DNA of 23,204 nucleotides from DAOOOW01 sp035387885. Lineage in GTDB: Bacteria; Patescibacteriota; Patescibacteriia; UBA2196. Shown in pieces: positions 6,973 to 13,662 of the stretch. Position numbers and translations under genes: made by a program. The notes under the pieces were generated by a model, which was not told where the DNA came from, searched no databases, and saw nothing but the letters and a program-made list of their open reading frames with translations. Numbering within the stretch: position 1 is the stretch's first letter; each line of letters starts with the position of its first letter. The DNA lies in assembly GCA_035387885.1 (NCBI GenBank), contig DAOOOW010000017.1, forward strand, positions 1 through 23,204, written 5' to 3'.

Positions 6973-8913
6973 CATTATTTCAATTTTCTCATATACATCC
7001 TCTGGTAATTCCCGAATAAACTGCGACATCTTATTCACTGTGGCGCCAAAATTATTAAACACCGCGTAGGTCAAATATAATCTATTTTCGGCTCTGGTGG
7101 TGGCCACATAAAACAATCTTCTTTCTTCTTCAATCTCAATTGGGTTTTGAAAAACTTTAGCATGCGGAAATTGTCCGTCAGAAAGACCGATGACAAAAAC
7201 TGTATCCCATTCCAAACCTTTGGCTTGATGGATAGTGGACAAAACTACAGCCTCTGGTTTTTCAGTGTCAGGTCGATATTGCTTTTTAAAATTCTCCGAC
7301 AGGGTGGCATCAGTTAAAAAATTTGTTAAAGAATCATATTTAGCTGTAAAAGAAACTAGACCTTGCAAATCTTCCAAGCGCTCCTCATGGTTATCATAGT
7401 TGGCTTTTAAATATTCTAAATAATCTGAACGTAAAATTATCTGCACCAAATTAGCAATATTATTTTTATCCTCTCTATCTAAAGATTTTAATAAATAACT
7501 TAATTGTCGCCAACCATCGCTTGTTCTAGCTGATAAAATTTGGGCAAAATCAAAAGACAAAATTTCTGCCAGATCATCTAAATTTTGAATGACTGTAAAA
7601 ATTTTTCTAGCATTAATATCCCCCACTCCTGTTTGAAACATTAAAATTCTCTGCCAAGCAATTTCGTCTTTAGGATTGGCTAAAATTTTTAAATAAGCCA
7701 AAATATCTTTAACATGAGCCTGCTCAAAAAATCTTAAACCACCGCGCATTTCATAAGGCACACCATTTTTATTCAAGCCCATTTCTGTTTCCAAAGATAA
7801 AAAATGTGAACGAAATAAGACAGCCATATCTTGCCATGGTAAACCTTCTTCTTCATGCAGACGCAAAATTTCTTCCACCACAAAACCAGCTTGGGCTTCT
7901 TCATCAATTAGTCCTGCCACTATGGGTTTATTAAAACTTTCTTTATTGGTTCTTAATTCTTTTTTGTATTGCCTTTGGTTAAATTTAATGGCCGCATTGG
8001 CTAGATCTAAAATTTCTGGTGTGGAACGATAATTATTTTCCAATTTAAAAATTTGACAATTAGGAAATTCATCTGGAAATTTTAAAATGTTATTGACATC
8101 AGCACCTCTAAAAGAATAAATACTTTGCGCGTCATCACCGACCACTAAAATATTTTTTGATGAGCCAGCTAAGTTTTTAATAATTTGACCTTGAATAAAA
8201 TTGGTGTCTTGATATTCATCAACTAAAACATATTCAAACTGATTGGCTAATTTCTCGCGAACCTGTTGGTGTTCTTCCAAAAGTTTATTCCAATAGGCCA
8301 ATAAATCATCAAAATCTAGAGCATTGGCGGTTTTTTTCTTTTTGGTATATTTTTCAGCAATAGTTAAAATTATGGCTGTATATTTATCATCCAAATAGTC
8401 AAATTTTTTAGCTAAAGTTTTTTCTAAACTCCAATTAAAATTGGCTGACAAACTAATCATTTTATGAATCAAATCGCTTTTGGGGAAATGTTTATCAATG
8501 GGAAAATTTAATTCTTTAACGGCGTTTTTAATTAAATTTTTAGAATCTTCAGCATCTAAAATATTAAAATTGGGAGCCAAATCCAGATATTTACCAAACA
8601 AACGTAAAATTCTATTACCCACGCTATGAAAAGTCCCGCCCCAAAGTCCGGCTGGTTGATAACCCAAGATTTTCTCCACCCGAGTTAACATTTCTTTGGC
8701 TGCTTTATTAGTAAAAGTAACTAATAAAATTTTGCTAGCCGGTATGCCACGCTCGAGTAAATAGGCCACGCGATAAATTAAAGTTCTGGTTTTGCCAGAG
8801 CCTGCCCCAGCCAAAACCAAACACGGGCCATCGCCACCAACCACCACGGGCAATTGTTCACTATTTAATTCTTCACTATATTTTATTTTTATATTTTCTG
8901 GGTAAAATAACAT
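6970..8913 (-). CDS. UvrD/PcrA-type superfamily 1A DNA helicase
   Basis: 647 residues from the ATG at 8913. A 3'-5' DNA helicase of the UvrD/Rep/PcrA family, acting in repair and in clearing replication conflicts. Seen in order are: the Q motif (ELNSEQ, near residue 20); Walker A AGAGSGKT (35-42); Walker B VDEYQDTN; motif III GDDAQSIYSFRGA; motif IV NNYRSTPEIL; motif V STIHQAKGLEWDTVFVIGL; and motif VI EERRLFYVATTRAENRLY. It ends soon after motif VI and lacks the longer C-terminal tail of classic PcrA/UvrD, so I do not assign a symbol. The frame stays open up to a TTG at 8958, but the extra residues (RTGLKPVPT) are encoded by a palindromic repeat, so the ATG is preferred. It is followed by the small membrane protein gene. 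Confidence 0.93.
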   Translation of the reverse strand: MLFYPENIKIKYSEELNSEQLPVVVGGDGPCLVLAGAGSGKTRTLIYRVAYLLERGIPASKILLVTFTNKAAKEMLTRVEKILGYQPAGLWGGTFHSVGNRILRLFGKYLDLAPNFNILDAEDSKNLIKNAVKELNFPIDKHFPKSDLIHKMISLSANFNWSLEKTLAKKFDYLDDKYTAIILTIAEKYTKKKKTANALDFDDLLAYWNKLLEEHQQVREKLANQFEYVLVDEYQDTNFIQGQIIKNLAGSSKNILVVGDDAQSIYSFRGADVNNILKFPDEFPNCQIFKLENNYRSTPEILDLANAAIKFNQRQYKKELRTNKESFNKPIVAGLIDEEAQAGFVVEEILRLHEEEGLPWQDMAVLFRSHFLSLETEMGLNKNGVPYEMRGGLRFFEQAHVKDILAYLKILANPKDEIAWQRILMFQTGVGDINARKIFTVIQNLDDLAEILSFDFAQILSARTSDGWRQLSYLLKSLDREDKNNIANLVQIILRSDYLEYLKANYDNHEERLEDLQGLVSFTAKYDSLTNFLTDATLSENFKKQYRPDTEKPEAVVLSTIHQAKGLEWDTVFVIGLSDGQFPHAKVFQNPIEIEEERRLFYVATTRAENRLYLTYAVFNNFGATVNKMSQFIRELPEDVYEKIEIM

Positions 8914-8928
8914 AATTTGTTTTGTATC

Positions 8929-8954
8929 TGTAGGGACAGGTTTCAAACCTGTCC
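8929..8954. repeat. GTAGGGACAGG palindrome in the helicase leader
   Basis: GGACAGGTTT / AAACCTGTCC around one central base (8934-8954), preceded by GTAG. It sits 16 bp before the helicase ATG. The hairpin after typA (9692-9720) has the related form GTAGGGGCGGGTTT on the minus strand, suggesting one family. Confidence 0.65.
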
Positions 8955-8982
8955 TCAAAAAATATTTTTTTCTTACTCCCCC

Positions 8983-8991
8983 ATTTTACCA
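8983..8991 (-). promoter_or_regulatory. Candidate extended -10 promoter for the helicase gene
   Basis: Minus-strand TGGTAAAAT, an extended -10 (TGn plus TAAAAT), with no clear -35. Transcription would start near 8976, leaving a leader of about 63 nt that contains the GTAGGGACAGG palindrome. Confidence 0.45.
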
Positions 8992-9009
8992 CACTGACCA
9001 AATAAAACC

Positions 9010-9034
9010 AAAAACCGCCAATAAGGCGGTTTTT
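9010..9034 (-). terminator. Intrinsic terminator after the 169-residue protein gene
   Basis: A perfect 10-bp stem (AAAAACCGCC / GGCGGTTTTT) with loop AATAA, flanked by A and T runs. It lies 32 bp past the stop codon of the charged hypothetical gene and between it and the helicase promoter. Confidence 0.85.
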
Positions 9035-9066
9035 AAATATTATTATTCTCGTTACAATTATATATT

Positions 9067-9576
9067 TTATAAAGCTTCTAAATGATTTCTTAATAAATCA
9101 CTATTTCCAGTCTTTATCGCCTCTTCAAAAAGTTGATTAGTAAATTCTTCTTTTGTTCTTACTCCTGCTGCTTCTTTAGCATCTTTTATATCATTCTCAC
9201 CATTTATCATTTCTTCTTCTCGAACTTTTTTGCGCAGATATTCCTCATCTTCCAATAATTGCCTAATTTTATTTAAATCGATACCTGCTTCCTGAGCTTC
9301 TCTGACTTTGGGGCCTTCAAGGACCCTATTAGGTGGACAATTATTAATAAAAAAAATATAGTTTATAATATTTTCTTTATTTGCCAATAAATACTTGTCT
9401 GCATCAATAGCTTCTATGGCGTTAATTAATAATTTGGGCTCCCTTATTTTGACTGCAAATGCATATTTAAAAATTGCTGCCTCTTTATTATTTAGGCTTT
9501 CCATTTCAATTCTTTCTTGGCTAGCTTCCTCATCTCCTCCATAATGCTTATTAAAATAATGTTTTTCTTCTTCCAT
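9067..9576 (-). CDS. Charged, helical hypothetical protein
   Basis: 169 residues; I do not recognise it. It has no signal peptide or membrane segment, so it is probably cytoplasmic. The sequence is rich in Glu, Lys and Asn and looks mostly alpha-helical (KEAAIFKYAFAVKIREPK, IRQLLEDEEYLRKKVREEE). Two cysteines are not arranged as a metal site. It is a single-gene transcription unit with a strong promoter (TTGACA, 16 bp, TATAAT at 9638-9665) and a strong terminator (9010-9034), which argues for a real and possibly well-expressed gene. A weak purine run (GAGAAAA) precedes the ATG. Base composition is like its neighbours. No function can be assigned. Confidence 0.68.
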   Translation of the reverse strand: MEEEKHYFNKHYGGDEEASQERIEMESLNNKEAAIFKYAFAVKIREPKLLINAIEAIDADKYLLANKENIINYIFFINNCPPNRVLEGPKVREAQEAGIDLNKIRQLLEDEEYLRKKVREEEMINGENDIKDAKEAAGVRTKEEFTNQLFEEAIKTGNSDLLRNHLEAL

Positions 9577-9637
9577 ATTTTTCTCATTTAATCTTAATAA
9601 TTAAATTAAGATTTTAATTATTTATTTTTCTACTTTA

Positions 9638-9665
9638 ATTATACCCCCCCAGCTAGTAGTGTCAA
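9638..9665 (-). promoter_or_regulatory. Consensus sigma-70 promoter for the 169-residue protein gene
   Basis: Minus strand TTGACA (9660-9665), 16-bp spacer containing a seven-G run, and TATAAT (9638-9643). Both hexamers match consensus exactly. The predicted leader is about 55 nt and very AT-rich. A perfect DnaA-box sequence TTATCCACA lies 8 bp upstream of the -35 (9674-9682). Confidence 0.8.
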
Positions 9666-9691
9666 ACTAAATCTGTGGATAAGTTTTAACC

Positions 9692-9720
9692 AAAAAAGGC
9701 GGGTTAAAAACCCGCCCCTA
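9692..9720 (-). terminator. Intrinsic terminator after typA, formed by a palindromic repeat
   Basis: An 8-bp stem (GGCGGGTT / AACCCGCC, 9698-9716) with loop AAA and a six-T run on the minus strand. On the minus strand it begins GTAGGGG, like the palindrome in the helicase leader, so a dispersed repeat may serve here as terminator. Confidence 0.78.
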
Positions 9721-9721
9721 C

Positions 9722-9756
9722 CATAATTCATAATTCATTATTCATAATTCTTAATT
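9722..9756 (-). repeat. 7-bp repeat tract reaching the typA stop codon
   Basis: Five 7-bp steps. On the plus strand they are CATAATT (three copies), CATTATT and CTTAATT. The last step ends on the first base of the typA stop codon complement (9756-9758). Confidence 0.7.
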
Positions 9757-11546
9757 TACTTTTTCCTCTCAATTCTTATCCTCTCCAATTCTGTTAGAAA
9801 TTGCTTACGCAAACGCACACTTTTGGGTGTAACTTCCAAATATTCATCTTCAGCCATAATTTCTAAACCACGCTCTAAAGTTAATGGAATAGCTGGCGTT
9901 AATTGAATTGCTTCATCAGCGCCGGCGCTACGCATATTAGTTAAATGTTTGCCTTTAATGGGATTAACATTCATATCATTACCCTTACTTACATTACCAA
10001 TCACCATACCTTCATAAACTTCTTCGTTAGGATTGATAAATAATTCACCTCTGTTTTGTAAATTAGCTAAAGAATAAGCCAGAGTTTTGCCAGTGGCCAT
10101 AGAAACCATAGAACCAACATCGCGTTTTTCAATCTCACCAGCATAAGCTTTAAAATCTGTAACTCGGCTATACAATAGTCCTTCGCCACGAGTATCTACA
10201 ATAAACTCACCCCTATAACCTAAAAGTCCACGAGTAGGAATTTCAAAAATCATTCTGGTGTGTCCATGCTCTGGTCGTAAATCTTGCATTCTGCCTTTTC
10301 TTTTAGACATTTTCTCTATGACTAAGCCGGACATTGAGTCTGGTACTAAAATTGTGACTTCTTCGTATGGTTCCAATTTTTCTCCATTGACTTCTTTAAT
10401 AATAACTTGCGGTTGAGAAACTTGCATTTCATAACCTTCACGACGCATATTCTCAAGTAAAATTGCAATATGCAATTCTCCGCGACCATAAATCTTATAA
10501 TGATCAATGGGTGAGAAATCAATTTTTAAACCGACATTAATTTCTAATTCTTTTTCCAATCTTTCTTTAAGTTGACGCATGGTCACAAATTTGCCTTCAC
10601 GACCAGCAAAAGTGGAGTTATTAACTAAAAAATTTAAAGAAATTGTTGGTTCATCAATTTTAATAGCTGGCAAAGGCTCTTGCGCTTCACTTTCACAAAT
10701 TGTTTCGCCAATAAAAATATCTGGCAAACCAGCAATTAAAACAATATCTCCGGCCACCGCCTCTTCCACTACTTTTTTTTCTAAACCATTGAAAGCAAAA
10801 ATTTTAGTAATTTTACCACTTCTAGTTTCCCCATCAATGGTTTTCACAAATAGATTTTGTCCATTCTTAATTTTACCAGTATAAATTCTAGTCACGGCCA
10901 AACGACCCAAAAAATTATCATAACCCAAATTAAAAGGTTGGGCAGTCAATGGTTGATTTTCTTTTTCTAGCCCAGAGGCCACAGGCACAGTATCTAAAAT
11001 CACATCAAGTAATGGTGTTAAATCTGTGCTTGGCTGATCCAAATCTCTCATAGCCACACCAGTTTTACCAACAGCATAAATAGTTGTGAAATTCATTTGT
11101 TCATCACTGGCGCCTAAATCCATAAATAATTCCAGAACTTCTTCCTCAGCTATTTTTGGTCTGGCTGCGGGTTTATCAATTTTATTAATGACCACAATTG
11201 GTTTAAGACCGAGTTCTAAAGATTTTTTTAAAACAAATTTTGTTTGGGGCATTGGTCCTTCTTGAGCATCAACAACTAAAAGTACTGAATCAATGGAACG
11301 CAAAACACGTTCCACTTCTGAACCAAAATCTGCGTGCCCGGGAGTGTCCACAATATTAATTTTTGTGTCTTTATAAAAAAGCGAAGTATTTTTAGAATAA
11401 ATCGTAATACCGCGCTCCTGTTCCAAAGCGTTGGAATCCATACTAAACCCCTCCTCAGCCATTCCTGTCTGACGCATTAAAGCATCTGTTAGTGTTGTTT
11501 TGCCATGATCCACGTGGGCGATAATGGCAATATTTCTTATTTCCAT
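9756..11546 (-). CDS. typA: TypA/BipA ribosome-associated GTPase
   Basis: 596 residues, the usual TypA/BipA length. It is a translational GTPase related to EF-G that binds the ribosome and helps 50S assembly and stress or cold adaptation. GTPase motifs are AHVDHGKTTL (P-loop, 10-19), ERGITIY (switch I, 44-50), DTPGHADFG (67-75) and NKID (121-124). The C-terminal half carries the TypA signatures GREGKFVTMRQLKERL, GRGELHIAILLENMRREGYE and GLLGYRGEFIVDTRGEG. All motifs look intact. The ATG has no clear Shine-Dalgarno. A palindromic element starts about 20 bp upstream. It appears to be transcribed alone, because dedA lies 480 bp upstream across repeat-filled DNA, and it ends in a strong terminator. 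Confidence 0.96.
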   Translation of the reverse strand: MEIRNIAIIAHVDHGKTTLTDALMRQTGMAEEGFSMDSNALEQERGITIYSKNTSLFYKDTKINIVDTPGHADFGSEVERVLRSIDSVLLVVDAQEGPMPQTKFVLKKSLELGLKPIVVINKIDKPAARPKIAEEEVLELFMDLGASDEQMNFTTIYAVGKTGVAMRDLDQPSTDLTPLLDVILDTVPVASGLEKENQPLTAQPFNLGYDNFLGRLAVTRIYTGKIKNGQNLFVKTIDGETRSGKITKIFAFNGLEKKVVEEAVAGDIVLIAGLPDIFIGETICESEAQEPLPAIKIDEPTISLNFLVNNSTFAGREGKFVTMRQLKERLEKELEINVGLKIDFSPIDHYKIYGRGELHIAILLENMRREGYEMQVSQPQVIIKEVNGEKLEPYEEVTILVPDSMSGLVIEKMSKRKGRMQDLRPEHGHTRMIFEIPTRGLLGYRGEFIVDTRGEGLLYSRVTDFKAYAGEIEKRDVGSMVSMATGKTLAYSLANLQNRGELFINPNEEVYEGMVIGNVSKGNDMNVNPIKGKHLTNMRSAGADEAIQLTPAIPLTLERGLEIMAEDEYLEVTPKSVRLRKQFLTELERIRIERKK

Positions 11547-11565
11547 AGTTATTATGTCTTATGCT

Positions 11566-11619
11566 AGTTTATCCCGAGCGAGCGGAGTCTTGTAAAAGCA
11601 AGACGGAACCGAGGGATCT
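11566..11619. repeat. AGTTTATCCCGA-type palindromic element in the typA leader
   Basis: Starts AGTTTATCCCGAGCGAGCGG, contains the stem GTCTTG / CAAGAC (11587-11604) and ends CCGAGGGATCT, so its ends also pair (ATCCC/GGGAT). Same opening as the ATPase leader element. Confidence 0.6.
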
Positions 11620-11632
11620 ATATCTGCGTTTA

Positions 11633-11782
11633 TGTCATCCCGCACTTGATGCGGGATCCAGGCGGTTTGAACCAGTATTTTGATAAAATTTTACTAAGCT
11701 ATTTTTCATCCATTAACATTTCCTGGATTCCCAATCCGCCCCCCCCCCTCGATAATTATCGGAGAGGCCGTCGGGAATGACA
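11633..11782. repeat. TGTCATCCCG-ended composite hairpin element, copy 2
   Basis: 150 bp. The left hairpin is TCCCGC-acttgat-GCGGGA followed by TCCAGGCG. Then comes about 55 bp of AT-rich spacer, then a right half (11723-11782) that begins CTGGATTCCCAATCCG and ends GTCGGGAATGACA. The layout is the same as the element at the glycosyltransferase gene start. The right half contains a run of ten or more C. Non-coding. Confidence 0.72.
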
Positions 11783-12003
11783 AAAAATTTTAGAGTTTAA
11801 AAAAACCACCAGAAAAAATTTCCTAGCAGTTTCTATCTGCAAAACAAAGTATATGACAAAAAAATAAAAATGTCAAATGACAGCTCGAGCTGTCATCCTG
11901 AGTCCCGAGTATACGGGACTAAGGATCCCGTGTTTGTCATCTCAAACCTTAATTTTTATCAAGACAAATTTTAATTCGAATTTAAAATTCTTTATTCCTT
12001 TTA
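11783..12003. other. Rest of the 480-bp gene-free stretch between typA and dedA
   Basis: Together with 11547-11782 this is the largest gene-free region. I see no credible ORF and no RNA gene. The AT-rich bulk is broken only by the palindromes at 11878-11940 and by the 7-bp tract that begins at the dedA stop codon. Confidence 0.5.
11878..11940. repeat. Double palindrome between typA and dedA
   Basis: A perfect 18-bp palindrome TGACAGCTCGAGCTGTCA (11878-11895) runs into TGTCATCCTG. It is followed by a second stem AGTCCCG-agtata-CGGGACT (11901-11920) and ends GGATCCCGTGTTTGTCAT. The ends relate it to the other TGTCAT elements. Non-coding. Confidence 0.65.
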
Positions 12004-12031
12004 CTAATTACCAGTTACAAATTACAAATTA
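11997..12031 (-). repeat. 7-bp repeat tract starting at the dedA stop codon
   Basis: Five exact 7-bp steps on the minus strand: TAATTTG, TAATTTG, TAACTGG, TAATTAG, TAAAAGG. The first TAA is the dedA stop codon. Confidence 0.75.
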
Positions 12032-12646
12032 CTTTTTCTTACTTCTCCAATGTCTATAAAAAAACCAAACCACCACTAGAATAATTACAACCACAATCGT
12101 CACATCAAAATTATGTAATTTTTCCCGAATCATTTGCCAATTAGCCCCCATTTTCACGCCCAAATAACAAAATATTCCCGACCACAAAAACGCGCCTAAA
12201 AAAGTATAAAAAGTAAATTTTTTAAAATTCATTTTGGCAATTCCCGCTGGAAAAGAAATATAGGTGCGCACTACTGGCAAAAGCCGACCAATAAAAACAG
12301 TTAATTCTCCTTTAGTTTGAAACCATTTGTCTGCATTATCTAGATCCTTGTCAGATAAAAAAATATACTTGCCATATTTTTCAATCAACGGCCGGCCACC
12401 TTTTAAACCAATAAAATAGGCCAGCCATGAACCAACTAAATTACCCAAAGCCCCAATTAAAACCGTTAACCAAAAAGAAAACTTGCCTGATTCAACCAAA
12501 AAACCAGCAAATGGCATAATCACTTCTGATGGCGCTAGCACACCGCAAGATTCCAGCATCATTAAAACAAAAACTCCACTATAACCAGTAAAATTTATCA
12601 TGGCTACTACAATTTCCGCTAAAAAATTTATAATTTCTGAAAACAT
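12029..12646 (-). CDS. DedA family membrane protein
   Basis: 205 residues, typical for DedA. It is an integral inner-membrane protein of the DedA/VTT superfamily, whose members are linked to lipid scrambling or undecaprenyl-phosphate recycling and to membrane potential. Features seen are ESCGVLAPSEVIMPFAGFL near the N-terminus (the conserved E...P.E.....G segment of the re-entrant loop), the glycine-rich helix GALGNLVGSWLAYFIGLKGG, and the family signature GRLLPVVRTYISFPAGIAKM with its conserved arginines. C-terminal hydrophobic helices and a basic tail (RHWRSKKK) follow. It starts 26 bp after the upstream Cys-motif protein gene and is probably its operon partner. No Shine-Dalgarno is visible. 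The substrate is not known. Confidence 0.9.
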   Translation of the reverse strand: MFSEIINFLAEIVVAMINFTGYSGVFVLMMLESCGVLAPSEVIMPFAGFLVESGKFSFWLTVLIGALGNLVGSWLAYFIGLKGGRPLIEKYGKYIFLSDKDLDNADKWFQTKGELTVFIGRLLPVVRTYISFPAGIAKMNFKKFTFYTFLGAFLWSGIFCYLGVKMGANWQMIREKLHNFDVTIVVVIILVVVWFFYRHWRSKKK

Positions 12647-12672
12647 AATTTTTAATTTATTATTTTATTTTT

Positions 12673-13443
12673 TTATTCCTCAAAACAGCCCTGCCACATG
12701 CTTTCTGGAAAATCATATTGCTCTAAAACCGAACATCTAAAAGCGCCATTGCCATCAAAAATTAGACTAAACTTATTATCAATCTTTACGGCAAAAAAAA
12801 TGCCTCCTTCACCAACCCCTGGCGCGCCAAATAAAACACTGCCACGGACATGATTCTCATCAAAATTATAAATTTGGACACTAATTTCATGAGAATTTTT
12901 TGGATATTTTTCTATAAATAATTTTTTCATTTCATTAATTAAATCTTCAGGAGCTTCTGACTGATTATCTGTTATGATCTTAAAATTGCTAATAGTGATA
13001 TTTAAATTTTCATCACTCCTATAATTAAATTCTGCTTGCAACTGAATATGCCCATCTTCATAAACAACTTCAGCTTTATCACTTGATAATATTTTTAAAT
13101 CAACCACATAGAACTTACCACCTAAAACTTCTTTTTTAGGCGAAAGAGTAGATAAATTATCGCGTAAATAATTTCTTAATGCATCTTCAAGGCTACAGCC
13201 TTCTTCAAAAACTCTTAAACATTTTTGTTTGGCTTCACACCAGCTATAACCAGCGGCAATTAAACAGCCATGTTCATCTTTATCCCCGCCAATAACTTGT
13301 TCTTGATTGGCATTTTGGTTTTGATTTTCTATCAATACTTTTTTATTGCCATGATTTTTTTGATAAAACAAAATGCCAGCAATGATTAAAATTCCTAAAA
13401 CAATAACTGCCCAAATTAAAATTAGATTTTTTTTCTTGGTCAT
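12673..13443 (-). CDS. Membrane-anchored protein with a short Cys-rich motif, unknown function
   Basis: 256 residues. An N-terminal signal anchor (LILIWAVIVLGILIIAGILF, about 7-26) is followed by an Asn/Gln-rich linker and then by a compact motif with four cysteines, GCLIAAGYSWCEAKQKCLR with EEGCS following. I associate this motif with secreted proteins of candidate-phyla bacteria, but I know of no assigned activity. The C-terminal 150 residues look like an alpha/beta secreted domain (GGKFYVVDLKILSSDKAEVVY, VQIYNFDENHVRGSVLF). The four cysteines plus two near the C-terminus could form disulfides outside the cell. It is the first protein gene after tRNA-Gln on the same strand, 46 bp away, and it precedes dedA. 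Confidence 0.7.
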   Translation of the reverse strand: MTKKKNLILIWAVIVLGILIIAGILFYQKNHGNKKVLIENQNQNANQEQVIGGDKDEHGCLIAAGYSWCEAKQKCLRVFEEGCSLEDALRNYLRDNLSTLSPKKEVLGGKFYVVDLKILSSDKAEVVYEDGHIQLQAEFNYRSDENLNITISNFKIITDNQSEAPEDLINEMKKLFIEKYPKNSHEISVQIYNFDENHVRGSVLFGAPGVGEGGIFFAVKIDNKFSLIFDGNGAFRCSVLEQYDFPESMWQGCFEE

Positions 13444-13489
13444 AAGATTAAAAAATATTTTTTAAAATTATTTTATTTGATATTTTTTT

Positions 13490-13560
13490 CTGGGAGACTA
13501 GGATTCGAACCTAGGTAAACGGGACCAGAACCCGTTGTCCTGCCACTAGACGATCTCCCA
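13490..13560 (-). tRNA. tRNA-Gln (anticodon CUG)
   Basis: 71 nt with a full cloverleaf: acceptor TGGGAGA/TCTCCCA, D-arm, anticodon stem ACGGG/CCCGT with loop TTCTGGT (anticodon CTG), and T-arm CTAGG-TTCGAAT-CCTAG. The weak U1-A72 pair and G73 are identity elements expected of tRNA-Gln. CCA is not encoded. It reads CAG codons. The next gene downstream, 46 bp away, is the Cys-motif protein. Confidence 0.95.
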
Positions 13561-13585
13561 ACATTAAAAAATAACTAACAACTCT

Positions 13586-13662
13586 CTTTATTCATAATTC
13601 ATAATTCATAATTCATAATTCATTTTACTAGTTACCAGTTACTAGTTACTAGTTACTAGTTA
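13586..13662 (-). repeat. Eleven-unit 7-bp repeat tract after the glycosyltransferase stop codon
   Basis: 77 bp made of eleven consecutive 7-bp steps without a phase break. On the minus strand they are TAACTAG (three), TAACTGG, TAACTAG, TAAAATG, AATTATG (four) and AATAAAG. The first unit directly follows the TAG stop codon. Two unit types (TAAYTRG and AATTATG) are joined in one phase. Confidence 0.85.

Noticed and set aside
9674..9682. Perfect DnaA box TTATCCACA as sign of a replication origin
   Set aside because: Single perfect copy, no cluster, no dnaA/dnaN or AT-rich unwinding region with further boxes; one 9-mer by chance in this AT-rich DNA is not surprising. It could still affect the adjacent promoter.
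11877..12059. 60-codon plus-strand open frame between typA and dedA
   Set aside because: It runs through a palindromic element, the 7-bp tract and the dedA C-terminus in antisense, with no coding character.
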